Shown: piece after piece, positions 11,553-23,873 of the stretch
How positions within the stretch are numbered: position 1 is the first letter of the stretch
Layout of the letters: every line of letters begins with the position of its first letter
Origin: Coprinellus micaceus
Taxonomy: Eukaryota > Basidiomycota > Agaricomycetes > Agaricales > Psathyrellaceae
Length of the DNA stretch: 64,000 nucleotides
Reading direction: 5' to 3'
Assembly (NCBI GenBank): GCA_951394405.1
Contig: OX596338.1
Span: forward strand, 2,728,001 to 2,792,000
Notes under the pieces: generated by a model
The model's input: the letters and a program-made list of their open reading frames with translations, nothing else
What the model was told of the DNA's origin: nothing
Databases searched by the model: none
Translations under genes and position numbers: made by a program

Positions 11553-14500
11553 TCACAAGCGGGTCGGGGTGCTCGCATTCCCATTGGCGCCAGATGCGAT
11601 AGTAGGCCTGGACGTGCTGTTGTTTATCCGCGAGGGTAGGCGGATCTTCAGGCTGGGGGTAGTAGGTGGGCGAGGTGGTAGTAGAGGGGCAGAGACAGAT
11701 TCAGGGGTGGAATTAGAAGTCGAAGTGGAAGCGTTTGGTGGCGTCACTATAGCTCGTTTCTTTTCCTTTCCAGTGGAATCAGCGGTATCCTTGCGCGACC
11801 GCTTCCCGCTTGCTGCTGTTGCAGGCTTCGCAGGTGGAGCCGTTTCGACACTATCATCATCCCTTGTCTTGCGTTTGCGTCCTCGTTTCTCTTTCCCGAC
11901 ATGCTCGTCAGCTTTGGGTGCCTCTTCGGTAGTCTTAAGCGAGCGTCGGCTCTGTCGCCGCCGTGGGGTCGCCTTAATGCTGGTGAGACAAGCAGTCCTA
12001 GTGGGTAGTCGGTCGAGACGTACCTGAGAAACAGCAGTGGAACTTGACGCTTGATCCGAGCCAGAAGCTGAAAAAGAGAGCGGGGTGTCTACTTCTTCGT
12101 GCTACACAAACAATTAGCTATGGCTGAAGATTGGTACGAAAGGGACGTACCTTTACGACAATAGTTCTGAACTTCTGTTTCCCGGTCGTGGAGGCGGAGC
12201 TCTCGCCCAGGTGGGAGTCGTCGATATGAAGACGAAGAACGGGGGCGGCCTGAAGGGTAAGAGGGATTAGTTTTAGTGGATCTGAGGGTTGCTGAAACAG
12301 TTACCTTGGGTTCGGTAACGGAAACACTAGAAAGACTATCCCTCCTACTTGTGGAACGCAGATCGCGTGCGCTTGCGCTCTGTGTCGCTTTCTTCTCGGC
12401 CTTCTCTTTCCTGGGTGCTCTTTGGCGCTTTTTAGGTGCCTCTCCATTCCCCTGCTCTTCGGCACTAAGCGCGCTCAACTCGCCGAGCCCGTTAAGGTCA
12501 GTGATATTATTAGCGATCCTCAGCGTTGCTGCCTTCTTCGCCGAACGGCTAGGACGAGCAGAAGCAGGGCTAGCGCCATTGGTCGGTGTCGAGACTCTAG
12601 GAATCTTGACTGTCGGAGGTTTTTTAGGCACAGCAGTCGACGAAGATGCAACGGCGCCGTTCGCCACGCCGTTGGTCAACTGATGTGAACGTTCAGGGAC
12701 CGAGGCCTTCGTTGCGCTCCGGGAAGATGAGGAGAAGTTGAAAAGGAGCTGAAGGGGGATTAGCCTGTATCGGCTGTATCCGCATGTGAGGCACATACCT
12801 GAGCCGCCTGGAGGTCGTCGGGCTCTTGAGAGGAGCTCCCTTCCATAGGGTCATCAAGATCATCAAGGGAACTCAACGATGTCAATGGCGACGAAAGAGC
12901 CGAAACCGTGTCCATATCCCTAAAGAGATGCCGTATGAGTGACCATCCACACATGGTGAAAAGTATGATTTGTACCTGTAGTCTTCGGTTAGACCTGGTC
13001 GGTTGAGTTTACTCCAGAAATCCAAGATAACAATTTTCTCCGGTACCCGATACCGGCGACCGTTGATCAAAACCTCGTCGACCTGGACTCGGGGTTTTGG
13101 AGGGACGATGGGTTCGTCAGACTTGACGATTTCGATGTTGCCGTTGTTCCATTGCCCTCGCCTGGTTATCTCAATGGGCGTGGCGTTGTGCTTGGGAATG
13201 CGGAGTTTGGGATGCTAGAGGAGAGAGATGCCACGTCAATAACGAAGTCATCAGGAGAAGGCGATACCAGGGCCGCCTACAATAATTTTTGAAGCATGAT
13301 TGGGACACATCCACTTCTTATAGAATGGCGGCATCGTTGATAATGGAGGATCCAGGCAATCTAAATGCCAATGCAGATCGCAATGGTCGCAAGACACGAT
13401 ATTCTTCCATGAGTCAGGGGTCGAGGCTTTGGAAGCCGCGCGTCGTGGTCGCTTGGCGGTCGGCTGTGTCGAAGCCAATCCGCTGGGGAGCGCAGACATC
13501 CCACAGCGGAAGCATAGAACGGGGGCTCCGTTCTTGTCGCGGAGGCGATGGGGATCACGATCCTCGAGCACGCCCAGTCGACTGTGGGATCGTCAGAAAT
13601 CGAAAAGTGTAAAGAGTCAAAGAGGTGGCTCACTTCAAGCGAGGGGGTTTCACCTCCGTCGAATCGACGTAGGTACCTTTTGGCCCTGTGGTCACTGGAA
13701 GGGAATAGTGTCAGTCAGTCAGCCAACGGGAAATGCGGTTTGATTACCATCGCGGAAGAAATGCCTTATATCGTCAGGTAGTTGGAATTCAACGGGAATC
13801 GATGTTTCGAGCTGGTGAATGAGTGGAGACATAAGGGACGGTTTCGGCATTTTGGGCGGATTCTAGAGACGCAGTGAGCGGGCATATCGAAGCCAGCGAG
13901 GGACAACCGTACCTTCTTTATCACACAGGCTGGGCAGAACCACCGACTATCACCCTCATCGATGCTCTCCATGGGCGGGTCAAGGCACCATAAATGAAAA
14001 GCTCTCGGACAGCCGTCGCAGTATACGAGTGCGCCGTTCGATCGACATGAGGAGCAATGGTCGTTGTTGTTTCCCTGCATCGCGGCCGTAATGAGTCAGT
14101 GACGAGAGTTCCATGTCAGAAGGCCTAAGCGGGACGCACCAGGTTCGACGGGGGTTCAGGCGTCGGTAGGGCAACAGCGTTGGGCTCCTCCTTAACGCGC
14201 ACAGGCGGTGTCGATGTCCCCGCTTCCTTCCCCTTCCCTTTATCATTCTTCCCTCCCTTCCCGGAAGTCGTGTGCGGTACCATGGCTTCTTGCAGGTTAG
14301 AGGTCGAGTTGGAGCGGGACAGAGTTGGCTCATCATCACCGGTCGCGGAACCTGACGGTTCAGCATCCACCACGATGGGCTGCGCCCCGGAGCCTGAAGC
14401 AAATTCTGTGCTGGACGTTGGTTCAGTCGGCAGCGCCGTGGCGGTTTGGTTCCTCGCTGAAGCACGCTGTGCACGACCCGTCGCACTGCTGGCATGGAAG

Positions 14501-14921
14501 GGCATATCCGGACAGGGCCCAGAGTGGTACGTTGTTGAATTCGTGGAAAATGTGTGAAAAGCGTGAGCAAAGTGGAGAGGAGTATGAAAAGAGTGTGTCA
14601 GTCAGAGCGGGTGGATGGGGAGGCACAGAAAACGCACCCTTTGTCGTTCCTCGGGCGTTTGGAACGAGGTTCTTCGTGCCCAATGAGAGTCCCGTGCATG
14701 ATTCCAGAATACGTAGATCCCGGATCCGAAGGAGGGAGATACGAATACGCCATAGAAGGTTTTCTGGGGTCGCGCTTTTGAGCGGACTGCTGGGCGGAGA
14801 CGAGGGAAGGGGGTCCCGGCAAGATTTCGGTGGCCAGTGCTGGATCACCTTCCAGATGGCCTGGCTGGTGCACAGGCACCCCTGGCAGCATGTACGGTGG
14901 CACACTGGCCGTCGTTGCCAT
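11553..14921 (-). CDS. RCO1: Double PHD-finger protein, Rco1/PHF12-like (Rpd3S-type histone deacetylase subunit)
   Basis: Likely the chromatin-reading subunit of an Rpd3S-type deacetylase complex. Exons 14638-14921, 14140-14485, 13913-14074, 13748-13862, 13634-13694, 13281-13581, 12976-13214, 12799-12919, 12305-12748, 12151-12249, 12024-12101 and 11553-11972 give 889 residues. PHD1 (about 13930-14074) reads CSSC...CDGC...FHLWCLDPP...WFCPAC. It is followed by LMSPLIHQLETSIPVEFQLP, which resembles the Sin3-interaction segment after PHD1 in Rco1 and PHF12. PHD2 (exon 6) has CFRC...CDHC...WHLDCLDPP...WMC. The last third is low-complexity and basic, with RGRKRKTR-type clusters. The first intron (14486-14637, 152 bases) is about three times the local norm. 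Orthology is inferred from the order PHD1, linker, PHD2. Confidence 0.82.
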
Positions 14922-15161
14922 AGTTGGTCAAGCCACACGGACGCTATCGAGAACGGCAGTGAGTGGAGGAAGCAGGAAGAGAGCGAACAAATCGGGCAGC
15001 GGCACCCTCTGACTGCGATTGCACTGCTTAAGACATGATCCACCTCATTCTCTTCCAGACAACGTTGCATTCACATAGTATTCTACATCTACAACATCGA
15101 ATATTCATCGTATCGAACCCATTCGTTCATTCCATCCACAAGGCGGAAACCTTGTCACCGC

Positions 15162-17209
15162 TCAGCCGAGGCGGGACTTCCTGCGAGCGTCCAGCGCCTT
15201 TGCCTCCTCAAAGACCTCGCCCGTCACCTCGGGTTTGTGATAGGATGCGGCCAACAACCTGAGGGATGGGGCAACGATGAGCTCTCATCTACCCCTCGCC
15301 CACGTCGACCCAGTGTCGAGTGAAACGAAAAAAGACATACCTGGCGGCCATCATTCGAACGATCAAATCGTCAGACGTGACCTGAGTACTGTCGGTGTTC
15401 CCAGCATTCTTACTGGAGGCGCCAGCCTGTCTCTCCTTCACGAAATCATCTTGAATGAACTAGACACTACTGTCAATGAATGTGCCATCCCGAAAGCGAA
15501 GAATGCCTACGCTGGCTGTTCTTTCATCCAATGTCACATTGGCAATTTTTGCCCCGCCGATAAGCTTCCGATATTCGCTCAAGGCTTGAGGTGACGGGAG
15601 CCGAACCGTACTGTTATCAGCAATGTAAAGCCTAGCCTCCGCTGCACCTTGGACAGGTATCTCGAGCTGAGTCTGTAAGAAAACAGTCAGTATAGTGCTC
15701 CAGCGTGAAGAGCATGGCCGTAACACGGACCTTGAAGAAAGCGCTCTTTCTTCCTGGAGCCAGCACAATAAAGTTGATATCGGTCTCAAAGGAGAACTGG
15801 CTGAAGGGGAAAATATAGTCTAACGTCTGGGTAGCCATCGTTTCCTGAACCATCCGAAGGTTATACACCCCTGGGCGAGAGTTAGGGCACTGACAGCGCC
15901 ATGAGGGCTAGTGAGCTCGCACCTTTTTCTGACACGGTCCCCTCGTCTAAGGCGACCTCCGAAAGCACACAGAGGGACCCTTTCGGCTGCTGCAACCACC
16001 CACTGTGTAGATCCTCGTCCTTGGACTCTGGTACAAAGGCGGTAGTATTCACGGAACCAAGTGTTATGGGTAACACGGAGACCATGGGCACCAGATGCGA
16101 CAATACCTCGGTGAGCCTCGGGGTCTGGCCTCGCGAAGCACCGTAACCACTGAGGGTGAGGGAAAGGGGAAGAATGGGAGGGGTGCGGGATTGCCTGCAT
16201 GGAAGCGAACGTTGAGAACACCGTAGAACAGACGGAGGCAGGGGAAATCGTACACCCTACTAATGAGAGAGAGGAGCACCCATTCGGCGGCAAGCTCGTC
16301 TCCGGCGAGTGCTTCATCTGCTATCCAGGATACCAGCCGCTCACGAACCTCCTGCACGGGAGATTCGAAACTTGAATCGGGGAACGACCTTGGCACGATG
16401 GTAGGAGCGATTTTGCGGGCAAACAATACATGTATTGTTGGCACCAAGGTTGAAGACCCAGCATCCGAAGCAGTGTGCCACCTTTGAAACTATTAGGATT
16501 GAAGAAAGGAGGAGAATGGGTAGGACGAACGGGTCGGATGTCAGAACTCCAACGAAGGAGTAGAGATCGGTGGTTCGCAGTGCCTCAGAAAAAGCACCAT
16601 CGTATACCTGGATTGGGGTTTAAGAGAGTGGCCGGATTGGTAAAAGAAAAACGGCGCACCTTGACTTGCACGCCGAGGTGAGGAGATGAAGGGCGCGGAT
16701 ATTTATGCGGGAGCAGTGGCTTGGACTCTGTCGTTGTTGCCTCCGAGTCCCTTCTGCACCAAGGACTTTGACCGGGGATGGAAACGGCCCAGACGACGTT
16801 ACATTCCCTCAGGAGGTTGTAGTCCACAGGCTTCGAATCGTCGCCTGCATCGTCATGCTCATCTAATCCCCATCCCCCGACCTTGCCGTCATCGCGCCGC
16901 GAGAGATAGATCTCAGGCGAGCACGCTGTGTCTTGCACCATCCCATCGAATCTAACGAGAGCCCGGGGCTTCAGCGACTGTGGAGGAGTATTGAGATCGA
17001 GAATGGTGATCTACGGACAGCCAGTCAGCAAAAGAGCGTGAAAACCAGGCGAGACGCACTTCATTGAACGCATCACGACTTGCAAAGACGTCTGAAAAGT
17101 ACTGTGAGACGCGGGTAGGTAGGTCGTTGAGGTCGCCGCGGCCGTCAGCTAGGTCCTGAATGGCTTGAGAGGGATGTGCGAGAGCATCGACGAGGAGGGA
17201 TGAGACCAT
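15162..17209 (-). CDS. MCMBP: MCM-binding protein (MCMBP/ETG1 family)
   Basis: Nuclear protein that binds MCM2-7 subunits and is linked to helicase assembly and unloading. Exons 17060-17209, 16660-17010, 16531-16607, 16254-16481, 15923-16194, 15731-15870, 15511-15672, 15341-15459 and 15162-15258 give 531 residues. Family features: LKPRALVRFDGMVQD early, VYDGAFSEALRTTDLYSFVG, VPTIHVLFARK, AAEWVLLSLISRV, LSHLVPMVSVLPITLGSVN, and a C-terminal IQDDFVKERQ block followed by DLIVRMMAARLLAAS. The exon 3/4 and 4/5 joins have alternatives; the chosen ones restore the family pattern (SRV-Q-SRTPPILPLSLTLSG) and total frame. The protein is absent from budding yeast but common in basidiomycetes. Its start is only 74 bases from CDC50. 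Confidence 0.88.
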
Positions 17210-17283
17210 GATACACGTGATTACATAACTGTTGCCAGGACTGGGAAGGGTGGACGCAAGGTTGACCTCGACACCGCACTCCA
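17210..17283. promoter_or_regulatory. Very short divergent promoter, MCMBP / CDC50
   Basis: Only 74 bases lie between the two ATG codons, so the two 5' untranslated regions or promoters must overlap unless a start codon is misplaced. Both N-termini fit their families. Confidence 0.55.
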
Positions 17284-18713
17284 ATGGGACTCTTCACCCG
17301 CAAGCAGAGCGCTCCGGACGACAACGACTCGGGCGAACAGAAGAAGGACAAGGCTGCATGGCGGCGCCCAGCCAGTATGTCTCCCATTTTCTTGCCGACC
17401 GACCCCCTGCTCACCAAGCCCAGATACCGCCTTCAAACAGCAGCGACTGAAGGCATGGCAGCCCATTCTCACCCCGAAAACTGTATTGCCTACCCTCTTC
17501 CTCATTGGCATCATCTTCGCCCCCATCGGCGGCCTCCTCATCTGGGGGTCGTCTCGAGTCAGTGAAATGACGTTCGACTACACCGAGTGCGAGTCCCAAA
17601 CCGCAGCAACGTCCCCCGACAGCCTCTCGTTCACGAATCTGCCCTCCAACAAGTATTCCTACCACCTCAGCGCCGCCGATGAAAGCGCCAAGTGGACTGC
17701 ACCCCGCTATGCCTACCTCGACAACTCAAACAATGCCTCCGTTACCGACCTCTCCCAGAAGCGCCAATGTATCGTGGAGTTCGACATGCCAGTCACCCTC
17801 AAGCCTTCTGTACTCTTCTACTACAAACTCACGAACTTTTATCAAAACCATCGTCGGTATGTCAAGAGTCTCAACTCTGACCAGCTCAAGGGCAAGTACG
17901 TCAGTCCCGAAGACCTCGACAACAGCGACTGTAAACCATTGTCGACTGTTGACCGCGTCGCCATCTACCCCTGCGGCCTAATTGCCAACTCTCTTTTCAA
18001 CGGTGTGTAGATTCGTCCAATTTTATAACATTCGCCCTAATTTGCCTGTAGACACATTCTCTTCTCCAACCCTCCTCAATCCCCCATCGGACGTCTCAGA
18101 AACCTACCAGCTCTCCGCCTCCGGAATTGCTTGGCCAGGCGAAGCCAAGAAATACGTCTCCAACCCCATTGGCGATAAAGGCTATCCCGACCTCGCCTCC
18201 ATCGTACCCCCACCGAATTGGCGGGTACGCTACCCAGATGGCTACACCGAAAGCAACCCCCCACCCGATCTCCGCGCTGACGAACGTTTCCAAAATTGGA
18301 TGCGCACAGCCGGCCTTCCTACGTTTACCAAACTCTACGGGCGAAACGACCAGGATGAAATGGTCAAGGGAACCTACCGGATTGTGATTGGCCTCAGTGA
18401 GTTGTCATCGGATTTGTGTCATTGATACCTCGGCTGATCCACTCTTTAGACTTCCCCGTTATCCCGTACAAAGGTACCAAATCGTTTGTGTTCTCCACCG
18501 TCTCTTGGATCGGTGGTAAGAACCCGTTCCTTGGCTGGGCCTATGTTGCCGCTGCTGGCCTGTTCGTCCTACTCGCAGTTCTGGGCACCGTCAGGCATCT
18601 CGTCAAGCCCAGGTGCGTTCCCTGTTACCAAATCAAGGATAACTCCCAGCTAATTACATGTCAACTCCTACAGACGACTGGGAGACATGTCGTTGTTGTC
18701 CTGGAATCGGTAA
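17284..18713 (+). CDS. CDC50: CDC50/LEM3 family beta subunit of P4-ATPase lipid flippase
   Basis: Chaperone and regulatory subunit of P4-ATPases that flip aminophospholipids in Golgi, endosome and plasma membranes. Exons 17284-17374, 17424-18002, 18052-18396, 18450-18612 and 18674-18713 give 405 residues, normal for the family. Two membrane segments flank a large lumenal loop: TVLPTLFLIGIIFAPIGGLL near residue 55 and a second (GWAYVAAAGLFVLLAVLGTV) near residue 370. The loop holds the typical FDMPVTLKPSVLFYYKLTNF, FYQNHRRYVKS and CGLIANSLFND patterns, and GKNPFLGWAY precedes TM2. The tail RRLGDMSLLSWNR is the conserved end. Downstream it converges on the RNA cyclase gene, 158 bases away. Confidence 0.97.
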
Positions 18714-18871
18714 TCATGTGCACTTGGGCCGCGGATTGCTGTTTTGTACTATATTATGATTCATCCTTACGATCTCACTAATACCACGACGGACTGGTAT
18801 AATCAAGACGATGTTACGATAGCGCGGACAATGTTTCGTCGTGCACTGCCCAACTCCTCTCGCCCCGTGTA

Positions 18872-20269
18872 TTATTCAACCCCGGTCGGGTTAGCCAGCG
18901 GAGCAGTGTAACCAACACCAGCACATCTTATGATCGTATTTCCCATCTCGTCCACGTCCACCTCGAACTTGGCATCGGACACCTGCTCCGCAAGCCAGAT
19001 CGCTGTCCTGTAATTGTGATCGACTCAGTCAGCGGCCGCTCAGTCCTCGGGAGATGACAGCATTCGTACCTCGTGTGCAGCTCCAACTCCCCCTTCCCAC
19101 AATTCACTTCACTCTGCCCGTCTGCGAGTGCCATAAAAATTATAATCTGGTCCTGTAACCACTCGTCCACACAACCTCCCCTCTCCAACCCCTTCAGCAT
19201 CTCTTTGGCGGCCTCCGCCCCAACATCCTTGGCGTTCAAACCTTTGCGCCCAACGGCGCTCCCACCGATGATTCCACCCCCTTCGAGCTCAGCCCAAAGG
19301 ACTATCCCACTCCCGCCTGCAACTGCGACATCGTTCGATTCTCGGTCGTCGAGAATGTCGACTAGCACGCCTTCCCCCTCTCCATCTCCGGTTTGAGCAT
19401 CGTTACGAATATGGTACCCCGCCTCCTCAAGGGTGCGTTCAGCCCCACGCTTCATGTCCCTCCCGATATGACTCGGAAGTTTGGCATAATGGGCAATACC
19501 CCTGATGCCCTTTATCTTCCCCTTCCGAAGGAGAGTTATAGGTCTGAGCTTCTCGCCGTGGAGGAGGGGATATACAGTGACAAGGACCTCTCCTCCACCT
19601 TTGGGGAAGTACCCTCGCCTTTTGAGGCCGAGCGTCACACCAGGGCCTCGGAGGGACGGTCCATCAGTGGAGGACCTCGAAGGGAGGAAGTGCCTCCGGA
19701 AGAAGGGCAGGAAAACTTGTCCGGTGTAGTCGATCTGGGGTGCCAGACCCGCGTTGGTGCCTCCGAGTAGTTGCAGAGTACTTGGGGCCAGTCCCGCTGT
19801 CTGATCGCCCACGTCCTCACTTGACTTGGACACCTCGGAAGCAGATCGCGAGGAGAACAAGACCAGAGGGAAAGCGACCTGGAGAAGCAAGGTGACGGAC
19901 CCGGCGGTGACGCAGTCCGCTGTGAAGTGACCGGGGAGAGATATCCGTCCGGGTTTGTACTCGATTGAACTGGAGGTGTTTTTGGCACCGAGCAGGGTAC
20001 CCGAGGTTATCTGAGCGGCCAGCTGCAGGCCTTTTCCCCAATAACGCATGAATTCGTCGAACCTGAGGCACTAGAGGCGGTGAGAATTATTACACACCTG
20101 TTCGGTGCTGATTTTTCAGGCCAGGCGGCTTTCGATTGAATCGAATCTTGTCGATGGTCACAGGTTTATTGAGCAAACTGGACAGAGAGACCCCATTGCG
20201 CAGAATCTGTCCACCACCTTCGAGTTGGCTGCCGTCGATGTTGATGAAAGAGCGCGGTGGGGAAGACAT
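18872..20269 (-). CDS. RTCA: RNA 3'-terminal phosphate cyclase
   Basis: ATP-dependent enzyme that converts an RNA 3'-phosphate to a 2',3'-cyclic phosphate through an adenylated histidine. Exons 20098-20269, 19070-20030 and 18872-19007 give 422 residues, somewhat longer than the usual 340-370. The start reads [17 protein letters not shown], then [15 protein letters not shown] and [20 protein letters not shown]; later [21 protein letters not shown] and [17 protein letters not shown]. The [13 protein letters not shown] motif carries the histidine expected to be the adenylation site, and it is split by the last intron. The extra length lies in a Ser-rich insert (about 19790-19860). Retention of this histidine points to the cyclase (RTCA) class, not the inactive Rcl1 class. 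An ATG 54 bases upstream (20323) is a possible alternative start. Confidence 0.93.
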
Positions 20270-20547
20270 GGAGCATGAGAGAGCAAGGAATTGGGATTGA
20301 TCGATTAGCGCTGGTGACATCAACGCACGTTTTATGGGCGCTCAATTCGATGGTGCTCTCGGCCGCGTAACGGTCGCGACGCCTGTCAGTCGCACTCAAC
20401 ATGAGTCAAAGAATGCCTTGACTGACAGTACTAAGTACATCCGCTGTCGTCGGTCATTCCAACAGTGGTTCGGTGACTATTCTATACATATGGAGGGGGA
20501 GATATAGGATGTGGGGTATCAGTAGATCGGAATAAAAAGGGTTGATA

Positions 20548-23500
20548 TCATGAACGACGTAGAATGAGGTTGTTCTAGGTACAAGTCAGTTATAACGTGA
20601 CTTCTCCGCAGGGCTTCAACCGAAGGACTCACCGAGCTTCTATGGATTCCAAGGAAACTCGTCTTCTCTATCTTGGGTGGAGCGGTAAGCTGATGTCTCA
20701 TACTCCTCATCCCGATGCCATGCAGGGCGCTGAACATCATTTCATGTTCCCTCCTATACCTCACTTTGATCTCAGCGAGTTTGGATTTCTCTTTCACGAG
20801 CTCATCTTCGAGGGCCTTGATTTGCGTCCTGAAGCTACTTTCAGCCTCTTCGGATGCAACAGACTGAATGAGGGTTAGGAAACAACATCTCCAGGAGACC
20901 TAAGAGAACAGTGACGTACAGAAGCAGCAGACAGACTTGCTGCTGTACCTTCCTTGATCATCTTATCCTGTGTTTTGATAAGCTGCTTCGCCTTGACGAG
21001 CTTCTCGTTCAAGCTCTTGATGGTTTCCTTCTGTGCGATACTGTCCTCATGAAGTGATAGCCACCGTTGCCTGAAATCTTCCGGAATGTTGCCAGGTAAC
21101 ACTGAATTCAGCTCGTTGCTGCGAACGCTAGTCAAGCCCTGCGAAAGGTAATTCACGTAGAGGGACACGCACTTCAAATCGCGTTGGAGGAGCAACTTTT
21201 CACGGTGCCCAATGCCTTCTGTCTGCAGGTTGATCTTCTCCATCAAGAGACTGTTCACCTGCTCGAGTTGCATACGATTCTTCTCGTGCAGCTCCTTGTT
21301 CTGCTTCTTCAACCTCTCGACGTCGGCCTCCAATTCCATCTTGTCTTCGTTGACAGACTCTCGGAGAGAGGCGAGGATGTCCAGCTGATCCTTGTTCACC
21401 AAAGTGACTAGCCGTAGAGCGAGTAAGTGATGTTGCTCGATTCAGAGTTCGAGAAACGACGCCCCACTCACGGTCGGATTTGGCGATAGTTAACTCCCGG
21501 TTCGCGGTGTCGTACTTCACTTCGAGCTCAGCGTGCCCTTTGCGGAGTTCGTCCAGCTGATCCACGGTCTCGTTCAAGCGCTGGCGAAGAGCAATCGCAG
21601 CCTCAGGCCTATATACCAAGCATCCTTGTGTCAGTGTCATCGGTCATCGCCAAGACCAGAACACATACCCATCTCCGATTGACTTCCCACTACGAATCTC
21701 CTCCAAGTCCCGCTGGAGCTTCAGCTTCTCCCGATGTGATGCAAGGTAGTCAGACTCGTATCTCGTCTTCATCCTATTCGCATCTTCAAGCAAGTTCTCA
21801 AGAACCAGAATCCGACTAGCATCAGCCTCGTTCTTCCTGACCGTCTCCAACTCTCTTTGCAATTTCTTGATTTCAAGCTTGAGGTCCGTCGTGGTTCGTC
21901 CAGCAATAGCATCGTCAAGCTCCTCTCCGAGACCCTGAGAGGTGGGGTCACCCATGTCCATGTTCGGACTCGTAGGTGTTGCCGCCGGGAACTCCTCTGA
22001 GACAGCGGAATTGATACTGGCGAGGCTTCGCCCGCTCGTACTTTGATTGAGCGACCGCGTATTCGAAGTTGACACCAGTTCGAGTTCTCGTACTCGTTCC
22101 TGGTAGAGCTCTAGTGTCTCGGCGTCTTTGTTCCGTCCTTCAGTAGTGATCTTGAGTTTCGTCTTTGTCTGGTCGAGCTCAAATCTCAAGGTCTCCATTT
22201 CTTGGTTACGGGCCGAGTTCTTCGTCTCGAGGTCTGCAATTTGATTCTTGTAAGACTCCATTAGGGGTTTGAAGGCGGCAACCTTGCGGTATTCCTCTTC
22301 AAGCGCTGCATTCTTGTTCACAAGATCAGAGTTTTGCTGCTCAATACCCTGCGATGTGCGAGTTAGCCTGGCTACAATCCTCGAGGGCTGTTACCACCTT
22401 CAACTGCTGCCGGAGGTCGGCGCTTTCTTGAAGTTTCTTCTTGTACTTTTGCATCACGTTCTCCGTCTTCTGAAGCTTGTCCGCAGCATGGCGGTACCTA
22501 ATAGATGGTCAGCGTATTGTCGCGGCTGGTACATAGAGAACACCATACTCGTCAAGTTGATCTTTCAACTTCCCAGCGTCGTCCGCTTGTTCCTGAAGTT
22601 CATCGACCCTCCGCGTCAGGTCAGCGACGGTGGAGCTGCTTTTCTCCAACTCAGATTCCGCCATGGCGAGATTGTCCTCACTCTTCTGGCTAACACCTTG
22701 TATATTACTGGCCAAGTCGTGAGACGAGCATAATGGACTCACAGGTCGGCCCTCACGCGATCCAACTCGGCCCTCAGCATTACGTCCCCTTTCTCATTAC
22801 GCTTATACTCAGCTTCGCGTTTGAGTTGTCGCAGTTGGGCACCAGTCTCGTCCCTCTCCGACACAACGTCGTCGTACGTGGTCTGGAGTTGCCTGTGTTG
22901 CTCAAGCAATTCACGATACAGCTTCTCGATCGACTCTTTTTCAGCGAACAACTGACTTCGTTCAGACTGAACGCGGTAGTAGTGATCATCCCTGCAGTGC
23001 AGCCACCACTCAAGGTCAAAAGGAGAGCCTGTAGGGAAAGGCAACGCCACTCACTCGGTCATACCAGGTTCCCCCACCTCAACTTCATGTTCCGTATTCC
23101 CGATCTTCCCCATAACCTGCTCGATCGCCTTCATCAAGAAGTGCTGGTCGGTTTCATTGAGCTCTTGAATCTTGTCAATGAACTCCTTGTTCCGCTCGCA
23201 CTGAACGCCAATGACTACCGCGAGGCGACACAGCCCGAGTATCGCGGCGACACCACTGTCCTTCGCGGCAGCCTGGAGATCGGGAACGTCTAGACTGGTT
23301 GTGGGCTTCTGGAGGACATCAGCAAAGTACTGGGTCATTAAGCGGTATAGGCGTTTGAGCGCGCTGAAGCGGAGGACCCAGTTCTCGGAAGGTTGAGTGG
23401 ATGGCCGAGACGGACGGAAGTAGGTGTCGTCACTGTGCGCGCCGAATCGTTAGTTAACTCGAGGAGCTTGGGAGTCAAAATAGGCGCCTACATAAGGGCG

Positions 23501-23628
23501 AGAATGTCGAAGAATATGGTTCCATCGTTGAGGTCTGAGGCAGTTGCAAGGGGTCGTGATAACTCGAATGTCTTGAAGAAGTTGATGAAAGCGTCAAGCT
23601 CCTTGATCTGGGTAGGTTCAGGAGCCAT
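20548..23628 (-). CDS. HOK1: Hook-family dynein/early-endosome adaptor (Hok1-like)
   Basis: Coiled-coil adaptor that links early endosomes to dynein and kinesin in fungal hyphae. Exons 23492-23628, 23055-23432, 22743-22991, 22549-22707, 22398-22497, 21669-22348, 21472-21608, 20920-21407, 20633-20863 and 20548-20574 give 861 residues, close to the size of Ustilago Hok1. The N-terminal Hook domain reads ELDAFINFFKTFELSRP, GTIFFDILALI, NWVLRFSALKRLYRL and an EFIDKIQELNETDQHFLMKAIEQVM helix; then long heptad-rich coils, with DEYRHAADKLQK and KDQLDILASLRESVNEDK typical of Hook proteins. The intron 22708-22742 is only 35 bases; a 73-base alternative in the same frame is possible. The final 9-residue exon ends NNLILRRS. 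Sits in tandem downstream of no regulator that I can see. Confidence 0.92.
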
Positions 23629-23873
23629 GGTTGTGCTATCCAAGGATCGGCTCCTTGTCTTTGAGAACGTATTCAAGGGGAGTGAGGGTACATGTGGTGG
23701 TCAGGAGAGAGTTGTGAAGCCTTGGAGACCGTTAAAGCCTCCACTGATCTCGGCGAGACTCACAATTGATCGAGCGCTAACAAGGCACGGTCGAGGAGGG
23801 ATACGGGAACGCAATGTCCTTGGAATTCGAACGAACTGTGCAACAGACTTTCTAGACACGTATGTAAGGTACT

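Noticed and set aside
12276..12683. 135-codon plus-strand frame
   Set aside because: Antisense to a low-complexity exon of the Rco1-like gene.
14325..15038. Frames of 215-237 codons on both strands
   Set aside because: Overlap exons 1-2 and the long intron of the Rco1-like gene; translations have no conserved segments.
21140..21180. Possible 34-base intron in Hook exon 8 (donor GTGCGT, acceptor TCGCAG)
   Set aside because: Removing it shifts the frame; reading through keeps the coil open, so it is treated as coding.
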